A stretch of 41,779 nucleotides of DNA from NCBI GenBank assembly GCA_017960585.1, contig JAGCYX010000011.1, forward strand, positions 1 to 41,779, written 5' to 3'. A program made the position numbers and the translations under genes. Positions 9,158-15,642 of the stretch are shown one piece after another. The notes under the pieces are model-generated. The model saw only the letters and a list, made by a program, of their open reading frames with translations. It was not told the DNA's origin and ran no database searches. The stretch is from Bacteroidales bacterium. Its GTDB lineage: Bacteria; Bacteroidota; Bacteroidia; Bacteroidales; UBA932. Within the stretch, counting starts at the first letter, position 1. The number at the start of each line of letters is the position of its first letter.

Positions 9158-10398
9158 ACTTTCTTCTTCATTGTTTTGACCAGCTGCTCTGCAACGGCCG
9201 TAATCAGAGGGACAATCACTGAGTTACCACACTGACGATAGGCCTGTACTTCTGACACAGCATTGATGATGTACTCATCAGGATATCCCATCAATCGTGC
9301 GCATTCACGCGGGGTAAGGCGGCGTGGGTTCACTCCATCGCCTTGGGGAATCAGAATCTCAGATCCGTCCTTATAATAGCGGGCACTCAGAGTTCTTGTT
9401 ATGCCGTTGAGATCAACGAGTCCATAGCCAAAACCGTTACCCTTTTCTTTATGCTTCTGGGCATAGTTCTGAAGGTAACCCCAGAGTTTATCGGACAAAG
9501 TGTATTTTGCCGGCACATTCTGCTCCAGTATGTCACCAATGCAGTTCACGGGTTCGCCCAATTTAGGGAACTCGAATTTCTCTTTCCCGCCGTAGATTCT
9601 GCGGTCGTATCCAACAATCATAATCCTTTCACGATGCTGTGGAACGAAAGATTTGCCGTCAAGAACCTCGTAATGGATACTATAGTCAAGTTCATCAAGT
9701 GTCTCGGTAATCACCTTGAATGTGCGCCCTCTGTCGTGAGATACCAGATTCTTCACGTTCTCCAGATAGAATGCTTTCGGACGATGTCGGCTGATGATGT
9801 CTGCAACATCAAAGAACAGGGTTCCCTGAGTCTTATCTTTGAAGCCCGTCTCACGGCCAAGGCTGTTCTTCTTGGACACTCCAGCGATAGAAAAGGGCTG
9901 GCATGGGAAACCGGCGCAAAGAACATCGAAGTGTTCCGGGATATAGGACTTTGTTTCCTCCTTGGTGATATCGCCAAACGGCATGTCACCGAAGTTAGCC
10001 ATATAAGTCTTCTGCGCATACTGGTTCCACTCTGATGAGAAGATACACTTACCCCCCTGCGACTGCATTGCCAGACGGAATCCACCCATTCCGGCAAAGA
10101 GGTCAATGAATGTGAATTTGGGCTTTTCCGGCTCCGGGAACGGAACGTCAAAGAACTCCTTAAAATAGAGTTCGAGAGGATCATCCCGAAGAACTGATTC
10201 CTCTTTTTTGTCTTTGAAGATTGAATCCGAAATGAAATCCAAAGCGGTCTTCTTTGTCTCCTTTGAGGCATACTTTGAATTATGTAGGAACTGGGTCAAA
10301 ATAGACAACGAGTCCTTCGTCCCATTCTTTTCACATTCATCAAACAAAGCTTGGGAGTCAATCACATTCAAATAGGGGTATTTTTTACTATTTTGCAT
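9154..10398 (-). CDS. DNA (cytosine-5-)-methyltransferase, Dcm/M.EcoRII-like
   Basis: This 414-aa protein has all the main C5-methyltransferase motifs: I FIDLFAGMGGF (97-107, SAM binding), IV GFPCQPFS (163-170, catalytic C166), VI ENVKN (213-217), VIII QHRERIM (254-260), and X RQCGNSVIVPLI near the end. The ~90-residue N-terminal extension recalls Dcm and M.EcoRII. The ATG at 10398 (MQNSKKYPYL) was preferred over an in-frame TTG four codons upstream. It opens the operon, so the protective methylase is translated before the nucleases. With an EcoRII-like endonuclease directly downstream and vsr at the end, CCWGG methylation is the simplest prediction, but the target-recognition region cannot be read for specificity by eye. 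Confidence 0.95.
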   Translation of the reverse strand: MQNSKKYPYLNVIDSQALFDECEKNGTKDSLSILTQFLHNSKYASKETKKTALDFISDSIFKDKKEESVLRDDPLELYFKEFFDVPFPEPEKPKFTFIDLFAGMGGFRLAMQSQGGKCIFSSEWNQYAQKTYMANFGDMPFGDITKEETKSYIPEHFDVLCAGFPCQPFSIAGVSKKNSLGRETGFKDKTQGTLFFDVADIISRHRPKAFYLENVKNLVSHDRGRTFKVITETLDELDYSIHYEVLDGKSFVPQHRERIMIVGYDRRIYGGKEKFEFPKLGEPVNCIGDILEQNVPAKYTLSDKLWGYLQNYAQKHKEKGNGFGYGLVDLNGITRTLSARYYKDGSEILIPQGDGVNPRRLTPRECARLMGYPDEYIINAVSEVQAYRQCGNSVIVPLITAVAEQLVKTMKKKV

Positions 10399-10436
10399 AT
10401 ACAAAACCAATATTACATGGAATCGGTGTATCTTGT

Positions 10437-10464
10437 CAAAGATATACTATCTATAAATTACAAA
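10437..10464 (-). promoter_or_regulatory. Promoter of the defence operon
   Basis: On the minus strand TATCTTTG (10444-10437) matches the Bacteroidetes -7 consensus TAnnTTTG. A TTTG at 10464-10461 lies 16 nt upstream, somewhat closer than the usual ~19 nt for the -33 element. The box is about 39 nt upstream of the methyltransferase ATG. It is the only good promoter match upstream of the seven overlapping genes, within an AT-rich 127-nt gap. Confidence 0.6.
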
Positions 10465-10496
10465 TTTAACATTTTTCGTCAACCATAAAACCAAAT

Positions 10497-10526
10497 GAGT
10501 AAACTTAATAAAAATTAAGCTTACTC
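10497..10526 (-). terminator. Hairpin terminator after the 92-aa gene
   Basis: An inverted repeat with 13-nt arms, GAGTAAACTTAAT and ATTAAGCTTACTC, has one mismatch and an AAAA loop. On the minus strand it starts 12 nt after the stop of the small gene and is followed by a T-rich stretch (ATTTGGTTTT). It would insulate that gene from the defence-operon promoter just downstream. Confidence 0.55.
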
Positions 10527-10537
10527 GAATCATATTA

Positions 10538-10816
10538 TCACCCGAACCTCGCCCGATTAATCAGGTCGCAAGATTCCGGGGTCGAGTCCATGATCCAGTA
10601 CTTCCAGCCGTCAAGGTGGAAATACTGGTAGGCAGTGCAATAGAAAAACCCTGGTTCGCTGTGTTGCAGGAGATATTGGGCGAACCAGAGGAATTCAGCA
10701 GGATCACCGCAATACATCTTCAAGCAATAGAAATGAGGAATATCCGCCATCGTCTTGGCGAATATCCATTCCTGCTCCGAGATGAAGCGGCGGGCTCTTT
10801 CTGTATCGGTAATCAC
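10538..10816 (-). CDS. Uncharacterised 92-aa aromatic-rich protein
   Basis: This small cytosolic-looking protein is rich in Trp, Tyr and Phe (EQEWIFAKTMADIPHFYCLK; FLWFAQYLLQ; GFFYCTAYQYFHLDGWKYW) and ends in CDLINRARFG. The pattern recalls small proteins of unknown function found in phages and accessory regions, but I cannot name a family. The frame begins at a GTG at 10816 with an in-frame TAA five codons upstream, so no longer start exists. A GGAG lies directly against the GTG, too close for a normal ribosome-binding site, so the true start may differ (the next Met is residue 24). The centre of the gene contains one copy of a hairpin repeat that recurs at 11756-11813. The composition is closer to the host than to the defence operon. 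Confidence 0.65.
   Translation of the reverse strand: MITDTERARRFISEQEWIFAKTMADIPHFYCLKMYCGDPAEFLWFAQYLLQHSEPGFFYCTAYQYFHLDGWKYWIMDSTPESCDLINRARFG
10640..10696. repeat. Hairpin repeat copy A (inside the 92-aa gene)
   Basis: This 57-nt segment is about 82% identical (47 of 57 by eye) to 11756-11812. It is organised as an inverted repeat, CTGGTTCGC ... GCGAACCAG (perfect 9-nt arms), with weaker pairing outward to GAA/TTC at the ends. On the minus strand it encodes EFLWFAQYLLQHSEPGFFY. Confidence 0.6.
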
Positions 10817-10930
10817 CTCCGTTTCTCGTTAAAGATTTCCGGAATGAACGAAATTGCGCAAAGCAAGTAGACCAGGATGAATGTCATAGGCTATGTGGAT
10901 TGGTTTCCGGGCACAAAGAAAAACATGCAA

Positions 10931-10949
10931 TGTGACAGGTTTTGACACA
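10931..10949. promoter_or_regulatory. Imperfect palindromic site with TGTG(A)CA half-sites
   Basis: TGTGACAGGTTTTGACACA pairs TGTGaCA with TGaCACA, one symmetric mismatch per arm. It can also be read as TGACA-N5-TGACA. It sits in the 220-nt divergent gap between the 92-aa gene and the membrane-protein gene and shares half-sites with 10979-10995 and 11972-11988. A regulator-binding site is inferred. Confidence 0.35.
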
Positions 10950-10978
10950 ATGCACATTTTTCTCTGTTTTCTTGCCAT

Positions 10979-10995
10979 TTGTCAGAAATTGACAA
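10979..10995. promoter_or_regulatory. Operator-like palindrome TGTCA-N5-TGACA
   Basis: TTGTCA-GAAAT-TGACAA is a perfect inverted repeat with 6-nt arms. It ends 10 nt upstream of the TATCTTTG box at 11006-11013, where it could place a regulator on the promoter. The same arrangement occurs at 11972-11988. Confidence 0.45.
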
Positions 10996-11005
10996 TGTTG
11001 CGTTA

Positions 11006-11013
11006 TATCTTTG
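11006..11013 (+). promoter_or_regulatory. -7 box of the membrane-protein gene
   Basis: TATCTTTG matches TAnnTTTG and lies 23 nt upstream of the ATG at 11037. A TTGACA begins at 10989, overlapping the palindrome, but its spacing to the -7 box is shorter than the usual Bacteroidetes arrangement. Confidence 0.6.
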
Positions 11014-11036
11014 TCGCCGAATAAAACGATTTCACC

Positions 11037-11759
11037 ATGGCACCCACACCCCCGATAACCGCACCTGCCCATCCCCGTTCCTTCTACGGCTGGATAGTCT
11101 TCGCGTGGGTGTGGCCGCTGCTGGTAGTGCTGGCGGTGTTCGACTGGCAGATGCCGATGGTGGCGACGCGCCTATTCTGGAAACTCTCGTGGGTATTATT
11201 CGCCGGGATGGTGCAGGGGCTGATTCTGCTGTGCATGTACAAGATTTACCCGCGGACGCGGGATTTCTGGGCCATCCTGATGGCGGCGCTGTTCGTGCCG
11301 TCGCTGTTGCTGTTGCCGTACGGGATGTGCGAGTGGGTGGTGTCCGGGAGGACGGGAGCGTTCGGGCCGTCCGTTTTCTGGGAGTGGGGCGTCTCGTTCC
11401 TGCTGAGTATGCTGGCGCATATGATTCCGGGGCTGCTGCTCTTTCATCTGCTGTTCCCGGGTGCACGGCCGTCGCATTTGCCGCCGGTCCGGCAGGGAGG
11501 GTTTGTCGATGTCGGGGCCTCCGGCAGGAGCGGTTCCGGGCTATGGGGCGGGAGGAGCTGGCTGGACGATGTGTGGAAAGGCGGGCAGATCAGTGACGAT
11601 TTCATCGGGCATCGCGGGGAGTTCGATGTGAACGACGAGGCCCGGCGGGTGTCGGAGGATATGCAGCAGTTCCACAACAATCACCGCGACGCGGACCTGA
11701 CGGATCACTACTACTGGGACGACGTCCTGGATGCGGATACCGACGGGTACCTGGAATAG
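11037..11759 (+). CDS. Uncharacterised four-helix inner-membrane protein
   Basis: This 240-aa protein has four hydrophobic helices at roughly residues 18-36, 48-69, 76-98 and 115-140. A ~100-residue hydrophilic tail follows, Gly/Ser-rich at first and then strongly acidic (DLTDHYYWDDVLDADTDGYLE). There is no cleavable signal, and I recognise no catalytic motif or family. It stands alone: a promoter with a palindromic site lies directly upstream, and the next genes run the other way. The stop codon lies within copy B of the hairpin repeat, which may act as its terminator. The acidic tail could bind a partner or cations, but that is speculation. Confidence 0.75.
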   Translation: MAPTPPITAPAHPRSFYGWIVFAWVWPLLVVLAVFDWQMPMVATRLFWKLSWVLFAGMVQGLILLCMYKIYPRTRDFWAILMAALFVPSLLLLPYGMCEWVVSGRTGAFGPSVFWEWGVSFLLSMLAHMIPGLLLFHLLFPGARPSHLPPVRQGGFVDVGASGRSGSGLWGGRSWLDDVWKGGQISDDFIGHRGEFDVNDEARRVSEDMQQFHNNHRDADLTDHYYWDDVLDADTDGYLE

Positions 11760-11813
11760 AAAACCCCCGGTTCGCAGGGGTGCAGGAGAAGGTGGGCGAA
11801 CCAGGGGATTTCT
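11756..11813. repeat. Hairpin repeat copy B, possible terminator
   Basis: Second copy of the element at 10640-10696. The arms GAAAACCCCCGGTTCGC and GCGAACCAGGGGATTTC are 17 nt with two mismatches, around a ~22-nt centre, and are followed by TTT. It overlaps the TAG stop of the membrane-protein gene and could terminate that transcript. On the minus strand it would encode EIPWFAHLLLHPCEPGVFY, matching 11 of 19 residues of the 92-aa protein. Confidence 0.6.
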
Positions 11814-11927
11814 TTAAGCGTTGTTATCGTCGGGGGATTCGGTTACTCCGGTGAATACGAGGCCCAGGTCGTCGATCAGGGCCAGTACTTCAGCAGCAAC
11901 TGCAGGGGTAAAATTCATCTGTGGCAT
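11814..11927 (-). CDS. Candidate 37-aa small protein
   Basis: A 37-codon frame starts MPQMNFTPAVAAEVLALIDD and ends SPDDNNA. A helix-forming first half is followed by a short polar tail. A TAnnTTTG promoter box (11954-11961) lies 27 nt upstream of the ATG at 11927, and the operator-like palindrome is beyond that. The frame fills most of the gap between the membrane-protein gene and the esterase gene. No family is recognised, and expression is unproven. Confidence 0.45.
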   Translation of the reverse strand: MPQMNFTPAVAAEVLALIDDLGLVFTGVTESPDDNNA

Positions 11928-11953
11928 ACCTTTGTTCTTTATGTTTCCGATGG

Positions 11954-11961
11954 CAAAGGTA
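11954..11961 (-). promoter_or_regulatory. -7 box upstream of the 37-aa ORF
   Basis: On the minus strand TACCTTTG matches TAnnTTTG. A TTGACA lies 11 nt upstream, the same spacing as at the 11006 promoter. Confidence 0.5.
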
Positions 11962-11971
11962 CATCCCCGTT

Positions 11972-11988
11972 GTGTCAACTCTTGACAC
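11972..11988. promoter_or_regulatory. Operator-like palindrome, second copy
   Basis: GTGTCAA-CTC-TTGACAC is a perfect inverted repeat with 7-nt arms, read as TGTCA-N5-TGACA like the site at 10979-10995. It lies 10 nt upstream of the minus-strand -7 box and touches the stop codon of the esterase gene. Confidence 0.45.
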
Positions 11989-13460
11989 TATGGAAATCTT
12001 TTTTCCTCCGGGAGGGTGGCGCTGAAGGGGATGAGCGGGAGGCCGTTGGCGCCCTTGAGGGTGCCGACCTCGAAGTCCTTGTAGCAGTAGCGCACGGAGA
12101 CGGGCTCGGGGACGGCGGGGGTGGACAGCACGACCGTCATGCCGCCGGGCCAGGACATGCGCACCTCGGCCTGGGCCGGGTGGAATCCCCCGCCCTTGCC
12201 GGCGATCTCGAAGCCGCGGATCTCGTCCACACCCAGGAAGCCGGCGCGGGCGTTGTCGAACGACACGATCACCTGGCCGCCCTCCACGCGCATCGTCTTG
12301 AAGCACGGGTTCAGGGCGGGCACGGCGCTGTAGCCGTAGGCCTTGTTCAGGGCCATGTAACATAAACGTTCGCCCACCTGTCGCTTCTGCGAGGGGTGCA
12401 CCTGCGTGCGCTCGTAGTCGTAGGCGAGGTCGTTGGTGCCGATGATGGCGGCGTTGGGGATGCGCTGCGAGGCCAGGAACTGCTGCTCGCGCACGATGGG
12501 TCCGTGGCCGTCCTGCAGGCCGTACTGGCCGTCATAGTAATCGTAAGGCGGCAGCTCGACGATCAGGAAGGGAATGTCCCCGCGTCCGAAGTCTTTGCGC
12601 CACTGCGCGGCCATCGCCGTGAGGCGGTCGGCGTACTCGTAGCAGGCGATGCTGATGTTCGACTCGCCCTGGTACCAGATCACGCCAGCCACGGTGTAGC
12701 GGCTCGCGGGCTTGAACATCGCGTTGTACATGATCATCGGCTTGTACATGTCGTTGGTCTGCGGGTCGGAGGCCTTGGAAAGGTCCACATCGGGGCAGCC
12801 GGCGAGCAGCTCCCTGCTCATCCAGGCCTCGATCACGGAGCCGCCCCAGCTGGCGTTGATGATGCCCACGGGCACATCCAGCGCGTCCGACAGGCGCGTG
12901 GCGAAGAACCAGCCCACGGCGCTGAAGCGCGACACGGTGTTGGGGTTGCTCTCCTCCCAGACGCCCTCGGCGTCCTCCTTGGGCTCGGTGGCGCGGTCCT
13001 TCTTCACCGCCAGGTAGCGCACGCCCTTGTAGCGGCGCGCCATCGCGATCTCGTCCAGCGCGCCCTCCACCGGCGTGCCCATGCCGCCGCCGAGCGTCAT
13101 CTCCATGTTGCTCTGGCCGGAGCAGAACCACACCTCGCCGATGAGCACGTTCGAGGCCTGGATGCGCTCGGCGCCGCTCTCGGCGGTGATGGTCTGCGGC
13201 TCGAAAGTGGCCGCGGGCGTGGGCAGCGTCAGCTCCCAGCGGCCCTTGGCGTCCGCCTTCGCGGACACGGCCTCGCTCAGCCAGGAGGCGCTCACGCGCA
13301 CGGTCGCGCCCTTGGCGGCGGTGCCCCAGATGCGGGCGTCGGTCTGCTGCTGGAGCACCATATTGTCGCCCAGCAGCGAGGAGAACTTCAGGTCGCCGGC
13401 GAGCGCCGGCATCACGGCAAGGAGCGCCGCAGACAGCAGCGCGAAGAAGGTCTTTTTCAT
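11988..13460 (-). CDS. Secreted sialate O-acetylesterase (SGNH family)
   Basis: This 490-aa protein has a signal peptide (MKKTFFALLSAALLAVMPALA) and the full set of sialic-acid O-acetylesterase motifs: GQSNME (115-120, nucleophile S117), NASWGG (202-207), WYQGESN (262-268), and VHPSQKRQVG with the likely catalytic His at 355. It removes O-acetyl groups from sialic acids, and possibly from other sugars, in the periplasm, exposing mucin or dietary glycans to glycosidases. The N-terminal ~100 residues form the beta-rich domain usual for this family. It is the last gene of a three-gene operon, starting 12 nt after the glutaminyl-cyclase gene. No sialidase or Neu5Ac catabolic gene is present nearby, so the natural ester substrate is open. 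Confidence 0.9.
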   Translation of the reverse strand: MKKTFFALLSAALLAVMPALAGDLKFSSLLGDNMVLQQQTDARIWGTAAKGATVRVSASWLSEAVSAKADAKGRWELTLPTPAATFEPQTITAESGAERIQASNVLIGEVWFCSGQSNMEMTLGGGMGTPVEGALDEIAMARRYKGVRYLAVKKDRATEPKEDAEGVWEESNPNTVSRFSAVGWFFATRLSDALDVPVGIINASWGGSVIEAWMSRELLAGCPDVDLSKASDPQTNDMYKPMIMYNAMFKPASRYTVAGVIWYQGESNISIACYEYADRLTAMAAQWRKDFGRGDIPFLIVELPPYDYYDGQYGLQDGHGPIVREQQFLASQRIPNAAIIGTNDLAYDYERTQVHPSQKRQVGERLCYMALNKAYGYSAVPALNPCFKTMRVEGGQVIVSFDNARAGFLGVDEIRGFEIAGKGGGFHPAQAEVRMSWPGGMTVVLSTPAVPEPVSVRYCYKDFEVGTLKGANGLPLIPFSATLPEEKRFP

Positions 13461-13472
13461 ATCATTTCAGTG

Positions 13473-14237
13473 TTATTTCGCGGGCACCAGCCGCACCTCG
13501 TAGAGGCGCGGCCAGTACTTTCCGGTCAGGTAAATCTTGCCCGTAGCGGGGTCGCGGGCGATGCCGTTGAGCACGTCCGTGCGGGCCGTGCGCAGCTTGC
13601 GCGGCAGCAGCCCGGAGCAGTCGATGCTGGCCTCCACGGTGCCGTCGGCAGGGTTGATGATGACGATCATGTCGGTCATATAGATGTTCGCCCAGACCTT
13701 GCCGTCGATGTATTCCAGCTCGTTGAGGTTGCGCACGGGGCGGCCGTCCATCTTGACGTCCACGTAGCGCTCCTGCTTGAACTCAGGGGTCAGGAAATAC
13801 AGCCGCGAGGAACCGTCGGAGGCGATCAGGGACTTGCCGTCCGTGGTCAGCCCCCAGCCCTCGCGGGGATAGGAATAAGTCTGTTCATAGGCGAGCGTCT
13901 TGGCGTCGTAGACGAAGGCGACCTTGTTCAGCCAGGTCAGGATGAAGAGCTTGCCGCCCAGCATCACGGAGCCTTCGCCGAAGTACTTCTCCTGGAAGTT
14001 CATCTGCGAGAGCACCTTGCCGGTGGCGAGCTCCACCTCGCGGAACGAGGATTCGCCGAACTGGCCCGTGCTCTCGTAGAAGCGGCCGCCGTCGAAGAAG
14101 AGGCCCTGCGTGTAGGCGCCCGTGTCGTGGGGGTATTCCTTCACGACTTCCAGCTTGTACTGCTTCACGCGGGCGGAGCAGCCCAGGCAGGCCAGGCACA
14201 GGGCCGACGCCAGTACGATCCGAACGATCTGCTTCAC
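13473..14237 (-). CDS. Glutaminyl-peptide cyclotransferase, lipoprotein
   Basis: This 254-aa protein matches bacterial/plant-type glutaminyl cyclases, five-bladed beta-propellers that turn N-terminal Gln into pyroglutamate. Recognisable blocks are YPHDTGAYTQGLFFDGGRFYESTGQFGES, GWGLTTDGKSLIASDGSS, LNELEYIDGKVWANIY, and NGIARDPATGKIYLTGKYWP. The N-terminus has a lipobox (CLACLGC), so it is probably anchored in the envelope. The start is GTG at 14237, three nt after the stop of the phosphatase gene. It lies between a phosphatase and an esterase, so the operon looks like a set of secreted modifying enzymes rather than one pathway. Confidence 0.9.
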   Translation of the reverse strand: MKQIVRIVLASALCLACLGCSARVKQYKLEVVKEYPHDTGAYTQGLFFDGGRFYESTGQFGESSFREVELATGKVLSQMNFQEKYFGEGSVMLGGKLFILTWLNKVAFVYDAKTLAYEQTYSYPREGWGLTTDGKSLIASDGSSRLYFLTPEFKQERYVDVKMDGRPVRNLNELEYIDGKVWANIYMTDMIVIINPADGTVEASIDCSGLLPRKLRTARTDVLNGIARDPATGKIYLTGKYWPRLYEVRLVPAK

Positions 14238-14240
14238 GGC

Positions 14241-15584
14241 CTACTGATCTTCCCAGGTTCTGGTGGCCTTGTCGATGAGCGCCACGAAGTGCGCGCGCAG
14301 CTCCGGCCAGCGGTAGTACGGGCCGGAGACGGGCTCGATGCCCGACAGGAGGACTTCCTTCTCGTTATAGAGGATCTTCGCGAGGACCTCGTCCTTGGCG
14401 TTGCGGTAGAAGATCATCTGGATGTTGCAGGCCATGGGGACCTGGAAGAAGGCGTACCAGTTGTTCTTGGCGGCGTCGTTGAAGGAGAAGTGGCGGTGCT
14501 GCAGGTCGTCGATGTCCAGCAGGGCGAAGAGCGGCAGGATGGAGGTGTCGTGGCCGAAGCGCAGGTCGGCGGCGCGGTGGCTGCCGGGCTGCAGGGCGGC
14601 GTCAGCCTTGTCGATGAAGTCCTGCAGCAGCGGGCGGATGGCGTAGCGGTTGGCGTCGCCGGTCTCGAGGCCGCCGCCCCACATGCGGTAGATGTTGTTG
14701 TTGCCGTGCTCCCAGAGATAGGCGAGCTCCTCCGGGGTGAAGTGGTGGTAGATGTCGATGCCGAGGAAGTCCACCAGCTGGCAGAGGCCGGCGGTGGTGA
14801 AGATGGCGCGGACGAACGGCTCGGGGTTGCCGATGATGCGCAGCGCCTTGTCCATATCGGTGAAGAGCGGCTTCAGGAAGCGGGTAAAGTCATAGCCGGG
14901 AACGCCGGGGGCCGGGCCGAAAGGCGCGGGGGCCGCGGGGCGCATGCCGCCGGCCGGGAACGAAGGACGCGGCGGGACGGGCTCGCCGGGCTTGCGGACG
15001 CTCAGGCTGGGGTTGATGTAAGCCATGAATTTCTCGGCGCTGGTGAAGGTGAACTGCTGGCCGGGGAACTTCTCCTTGAGGCTATAGGTGAAGTTGGTCA
15101 TACTCATGATCACGCGGAAGCTGGTGCTGGAGAAGCAGTCCACTTCCTGGCGCGCCGGGTCGGTGAAGACCGTCGGGTAACGCTCTGCCATGCGGGCGGC
15201 GAGGGTCCGTTGCTCCCGGGCGCCGCGCGGCGACAGCGAGCCTTCCATGCCCTTGTGGGCGGCCACGATGGCCTCCACGTCGTCGCGCAGGGCCTTGCCC
15301 TCATCGGTCAGCAGGCGCAGCGAGTCCAGAACGGCGAAGGCGCCCTCGCAGTTGCGGGCGAAGGTGGAGTTCTGCTCGTAGCGGGAGCCGTGGCGGCCGT
15401 AGTGCGTGATGTAGAACGGCTGGAAGCCGTCGGGGACGGGAGAGTCGAAGATCGGGTCGAACTCGTAAGAATGCATGTTGCAGGTGGCGCGGTCGGGGCA
15501 CTCCGCCAGGAGGCGGACGATGTCCTGGGCACCGAGGCTGACGCTCAAGGCCAGCAGCAGGGTTACGAAGAGGGTCTTTTTCAT
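14241..15584 (-). CDS. Secreted histidine-type phosphatase (phytase/MINPP-like)
   Basis: This 447-aa protein has a signal peptide (MKKTLFVTLLLALSVSLGAQ) and branch-2 histidine-phosphatase motifs: YGRHGSRY with the phosphate-accepting His of RHGSR at 64-68, and FGHDTSILP with H345-D346 as the second His and proton donor. Similar Bacteroides proteins hydrolyse inositol polyphosphates such as phytate. A Pro/Ala-rich insert at about 198-230 looks like a flexible loop. An in-frame ATG 11 codons further upstream exists, but 15584 places the signal peptide at the N-terminus and leaves room for a weak -7-like TATCTTGT at 15623-15616. It opens the three-gene operon. The substrate (phytate or another phosphomonoester) is not readable from sequence. 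Confidence 0.85.
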   Translation of the reverse strand: MKKTLFVTLLLALSVSLGAQDIVRLLAECPDRATCNMHSYEFDPIFDSPVPDGFQPFYITHYGRHGSRYEQNSTFARNCEGAFAVLDSLRLLTDEGKALRDDVEAIVAAHKGMEGSLSPRGAREQRTLAARMAERYPTVFTDPARQEVDCFSSTSFRVIMSMTNFTYSLKEKFPGQQFTFTSAEKFMAYINPSLSVRKPGEPVPPRPSFPAGGMRPAAPAPFGPAPGVPGYDFTRFLKPLFTDMDKALRIIGNPEPFVRAIFTTAGLCQLVDFLGIDIYHHFTPEELAYLWEHGNNNIYRMWGGGLETGDANRYAIRPLLQDFIDKADAALQPGSHRAADLRFGHDTSILPLFALLDIDDLQHRHFSFNDAAKNNWYAFFQVPMACNIQMIFYRNAKDEVLAKILYNEKEVLLSGIEPVSGPYYRWPELRAHFVALIDKATRTWEDQ

Positions 15585-15642
15585 ATTAGTGGTTGGATGT
15601 TTCAGTTTGGGAGGCACAAGATACGAATATTATGCCGGAATG

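Noticed and set aside
10616..10870. 84-codon plus-strand frame opposite the 92-aa gene
   Set aside because: Antisense to the more protein-like minus-strand frame, without a promoter or recognisable composition.
11032..11596. Overlapping frames on both strands across the membrane-protein gene
   Set aside because: Only the frame at 11037-11759 yields coherent transmembrane helices and has a promoter at the right distance.
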